From: Methanomassiliicoccales archaeon
Lineage (GTDB): Archaea; Thermoplasmatota; Thermoplasmata; Methanomassiliicoccales; JACIVX01
Length of the DNA stretch: 64,000 bases
Reading direction: 5' to 3'
Assembly: GCA_029907465.1 (NCBI GenBank)
Contig: JARYLV010000004.1
Span: 61,768 to 125,767, forward strand
In this document: positions 61,619-64,000 of the stretch, piece after piece
How positions within the stretch are numbered: position 1 is the stretch's first letter
Layout of the letters: every line of letters starts with the position of its first letter
Position numbers and translations under genes: made by a program
The notes under the pieces: generated by a model
Databases searched by the model: none
What the model saw: the letters and a program-made list of their open reading frames with translations, nothing else
Told to the model about the DNA's origin: nothing

Positions 61619-62730
61619 TGAACACGATCGTATGCAAGGATTTCCTGATGGCTGTTATGAACAATGCACTTTTGCAAGAAGTTGATAGATTCGTCGTTCA
61701 TTCAGACCTTCTGGATTTAGATCTCCTGAAAATTGATCTTCGCAAGAAAAGGATAGAACGCGTGGTAGAAAGGAACGACTTCGACGAGGCGACCTCACAA
61801 ATCCGTAGTAAACTATCAACCGAATACCTAAGGGAAGAGATACCTGACTATTCGGATCTGAAAGAGGTCTTTCAAGGATCCCTGCAAGCTCCATTGAATC
61901 TCGAAGACTTATTAGTTGAGCTCGAAGAGATCGAAAGAAGGATGTGCGATCCCCTAAAGTACCCGCGATTGAAATGCATAGGGGTCGATACGAATATCGC
62001 CTACAAACGGTTGCTAAGCAGGCTTCGGTTTCATCGTAATTTCCGACGTTTGGATGACAAGGGCAAATCAAAGAATGTCCAAATATTGGTGCCAATGATA
62101 GTTCATTCAGAAATTTCGAAGAGGATAGGAAGAAAATATTCTCAAAAAGAAATCGCGGAACTTAGTAGGGCTCTTGGAGATCAAACACTGATGAAGTCGT
62201 TCTTCAACTGTTGCTACATGTCTGGTCGGAAAGCGCTCAATGCGCAAACAGAACTGAAGGTTCTTAGAGAGCTCTATACCTGTATTGACATTGTAGGTGG
62301 AGAATTCTTCGAGGACAGAGAAAAGAGGGATTCTGAAATCGTAAGAGCCCTGGCGAGCCATTGTGATGGGCAGAAGCTAGATGTTGTCTTCTTGACTGCC
62401 GACGATAAGTGTAGGGCACATGCACTCGCACACAAGATCAGTTCATTATGGATGAACTATCCCCACGATATTGAAGAGAACTGCGAGTTTGACGAGTGGC
62501 TTATGGTGGAATTTCTGTACGATCTGGCGGTCGTGTTTGGTGTGATTTCATTTCACGATCTAGGTGTGAAAGTCATGGGAGACTGGAGTGGGAAGACGAT
62601 GAATGATTATTATGCGCAGAAGGTGAAGATAATCGTTGAAAAAGGGGCGTCACTTGAAATGGATCTTGAGCGCGATTTCAAGATTCTTGCCGAGCTTATG
62701 TGCATGTTGCAGACAAGCGATATCAACTAG
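61615..62730 (+). CDS. PIN-domain nuclease with N-terminal extension
   Basis: A 371-residue protein. Residues 1-115 are unrecognised and charged; then a PIN domain (about 118-275) with four acidic positions in order: Asp125 ('IGVDTNIAY'), Glu166 ('IVHSEISKR'), Asp239 ('KRDSEIVRAL') and Asp263/Asp264 ('FLTADDKCRAHA'). The last 95 residues form a further helical part. PIN domains are metal-dependent RNases found in toxins, rRNA processing and some CRISPR-ancillary proteins. It is translationally coupled to the CARF-like gene, with no antitoxin-like gene of the VapB type nearby. Confidence 0.75.
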   Translation: MMNTIVCKDFLMAVMNNALLQEVDRFVVHSDLLDLDLLKIDLRKKRIERVVERNDFDEATSQIRSKLSTEYLREEIPDYSDLKEVFQGSLQAPLNLEDLLVELEEIERRMCDPLKYPRLKCIGVDTNIAYKRLLSRLRFHRNFRRLDDKGKSKNVQILVPMIVHSEISKRIGRKYSQKEIAELSRALGDQTLMKSFFNCCYMSGRKALNAQTELKVLRELYTCIDIVGGEFFEDREKRDSEIVRALASHCDGQKLDVVFLTADDKCRAHALAHKISSLWMNYPHDIEENCEFDEWLMVEFLYDLAVVFGVISFHDLGVKVMGDWSGKTMNDYYAQKVKIIVEKGASLEMDLERDFKILAELMCMLQTSDIN

Positions 62731-63400
62731 GCGACTTACGTTGCCACGGCGGACCACCTTCTCAACATATGACTGATTTTTGTGGTTTGAATCACAACGA
62801 AGCAATTCATCACGCCGTCAATCAGCTTTCAGGTTGAATGGAGCTTCAGGCAATCCTTTCATTCCGCGCGAAACGGCTTCAAGGGCATTCAGAACGGAGG
62901 CAGTAGAGAACTTATGGTGAGGAGTCCCCGAAGAAAAAGATAAAACGGTGGGGAAGTTGGAGAAGGTCCACGGGGACTCCCCAATATAGAAATATCAAAA
63001 GGATTAGAAAAAACTTTTGAGAGACGCAAGGCAGACAATGGATAGGAGTTCCAAATAATTCGTTTTGGGACTGACGAAAATGCTCAAATTTCGTATGTTT
63101 GACAATTATTATGTCGTCTCTTATTAATCAAAATCTCTTAATATGAAAATCCGTTTCGAGAGGAATGAGGGATTCCTTTTTTTTCGTTTCCGTCATCTTT
63201 ATTCATTTGAATAACTCTTCAATTCCATAACCGCAGATAAAAAAAGCGTAAGTCTTCAGAATGGAAATGAACAAATGTTAATTCAATGAATCAGAAAGGT
63301 ATTATTCTTGGAACGGTTCGGAGCCACTGTATTTTAAACGGTTAACCAAAAGATTTAAGAAAGGGAACGTTTTTCGCCGACAACTCACAAAGAGAGGTCT
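62731..63400. other. Non-coding region with an inverted repeat
   Basis: No gene recognised. GGAGTCCCCG (62921-62930) and CGGGGACTCC (62971-62980) form perfect 10-base arms around a 40-base purine-rich interval, a possible stem of a small RNA or a binding site. A TATA-like GATTTAAG at 63352-63359 begins the next unit. Confidence 0.4.
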
Positions 63401-63402
63401 TA

Positions 63403-63453
63403 TTGGTGAAGAATCAAGGCGATGCATTCATCGATATACAATGGAGGCAATAA
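63403..63453 (+). CDS. Possible 16-residue leader peptide
   Basis: TTG 63403 (or GTG 63406) after GAGAGGT opens a 16-codon frame ending in TAA. Its last codons (TGG AGG) contain the ribosome site of the next ORF, whose ATG begins two bases after the stop. A TATA-like box lies about 45 bases upstream. Confidence 0.3.
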   Translation: MVKNQGDAFIDIQWRQ

Positions 63454-63454
63454 G

Positions 63455-63577
63455 ATGATCGAGAGTGAAAAATCGGCTAATCCCTATGAGATCAAAATCG
63501 TTGAAATTATAAAAACAGCTTTGGCCTTAGTTTCTCCATTCAGCGTTGAGCTGGGTCTTGTCATAATCTTGACCTAA
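63455..63577 (+). CDS. Possible 40-residue hydrophobic peptide
   Basis: ATG 63455 has GGAGG at 7-base spacing. The 40-residue peptide has a charged, polar first half and a hydrophobic second half ('KTALALVSPFSVELGLVIILT') that could insert in a membrane. Unrecognised. Placement downstream of the CARF-PIN pair makes it of interest, but it may be chance. Confidence 0.35.
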   Translation: MIESEKSANPYEIKIVEIIKTALALVSPFSVELGLVIILT

Positions 63578-63813
63578 TCAAAATCTCTTGAGGAACCTGT
63601 TTTCCAAGATATAGTAGATCGGTTCATTCGATCGGAATCTGATTGGAGCAAATGATCAGGAGGCCAGTGTGCTAAAAACCACATAAATAATCAATCTGTC
63701 GCGAGAATAATTCAGCAATCATTTTAGATCCTGTAGGTTCTCAGATAATTCGTCTGCGCACGAGTTAAAAAAAGAAAAATTTAATAAATAAAATATTATA
63801 GAATATCGCCAGA

Positions 63814-64000
63814 CTAATAGCTATTGCCCTGTATTCCAAGCAGTAGCTCGAGTTCTGTGATATGTTCTTCTTCTTCCATCAAGATGTGACGGATATCGTG
63901 TTCGAGCAGGTAATCGTAATACTTGATTTTCTCCTTCTTAAGTTTCTCCAGAATTGCTCTATAAGTATCGACAGCCATTTTCTCATCTTTGAGGTTCTGC
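63814..64000 (-). CDS. Ferritin-like protein, C-terminal fragment
   Basis: The last 62 codons are in the window; the gene continues beyond the right edge. The fragment is helical with 'TYRAILEKLKKEKIKYYDYLLEHDIRHILMEEEEHITELELLLGIQ' (shown here only in outline), where the ExxH pattern (Glu-Glu-Glu-His) matches a di-iron ligand site of bacterioferritin/Dps-like or rubrerythrin-like proteins. Probably iron storage or oxidative-stress defence. Confidence 0.75.
   Translation of the reverse strand, partial: QNLKDEKMAVDTYRAILEKLKKEKIKYYDYLLEHDIRHILMEEEEHITELELLLGIQGNSY

Noticed and set aside
61615..62730. Classical VapBC toxin-antitoxin
   Set aside because: The PIN protein is far longer than VapC (about 130 residues), and the upstream partner resembles CARF, not a VapB-type DNA-binding antitoxin.
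1..64000. CRISPR arrays or cas genes
   Set aside because: No set of regularly spaced 24-40-base repeats and no Cas protein signatures were seen on reading; the CARF-like gene is the only CRISPR-related hint.

Overview
The window is a gene-dense, largely housekeeping segment of an archaeal chromosome. Archaeal markers include both topoisomerase VI subunits, a class I lysyl-tRNA synthetase, a Sec61-beta protein, archaeal NAC, TrmY, a DRG-type GTPase, tRNA genes with introns at position 37/38, and A/T-rich TATA-like boxes 20-35 bases before many start codons. Pyruvate:ferredoxin oxidoreductase, a radical SAM enzyme, 4-hydroxybutyryl-CoA dehydratase, a hydrogenase maturation factor (HypC) and a tungstate-type ABC transporter indicate an anaerobe. 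A bacterial-type AspRS with a GAD insert and a pyruvoyl-type PanD point to bacterial gene inflow. The overall look fits a Thermoplasmatota-like euryarchaeon outside the topo VI-lacking Thermoplasmatales, but that placement is inference.

Layout. 1-7.1 kb: the tail of gatB facing a probably non-discriminating aspS, an Lrp regulator, an AlaX editing protein, glnA, NAC-alpha, hypC and a methyltransferase. 7.2-13.8 kb: a radical SAM protein, the porGDAB operon and phosphoenolpyruvate synthase, i.e. pyruvate metabolism in both directions. 13.8-21.8 kb: a CBS-ParB-like protein, intron-containing tRNA-Asp, DUF6951, panD, RNase HI, hisS, a transsulfuration enzyme, a DRG GTPase and carbamate kinase. 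22.2-28.4 kb: a membrane zinc-ribbon protein, top6B-top6A, lysK and the short Sec61-beta gene.

28.4-39.4 kb looks like a catabolic block: cupin, 4-hydroxybutyryl-CoA dehydratase with all four iron-sulfur ligands, Zn-alcohol dehydrogenase, an FAD oxidase/Fe-S protein pair, a GldA-type dehydrogenase, a NodB deacetylase, an SDR and a D-2-hydroxyacid dehydrogenase. 39.4-50.9 kb carries a cation/H+ antiporter, pyrophosphatase, tupABC, a flippase, proA-proB, a citramalate synthase whose start codon is unclear, and trmY. 51.9-59.2 kb has tRNA-Glu, nadE divergent from a nitrilase-like amidase, an antiporter with a TrkA/Usp partner, intron-containing tRNA-Ser and an ACT-homoserine dehydrogenase pair.

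The last 5 kb (59.2-63.8 kb) is different: sparse, with a small HTH protein, an HprK-like P-loop kinase, and a tightly coupled pair made of a stand-alone CARF-like Rossmann protein and a PIN-domain nuclease. After the pair come an inverted repeat and a possible micro-peptide operon. This island is the best candidate for an undescribed system: a nucleotide-sensing protein paired with an RNase, with no CRISPR array or cas gene in view. The window closes inside a ferritin-like gene on the minus strand.
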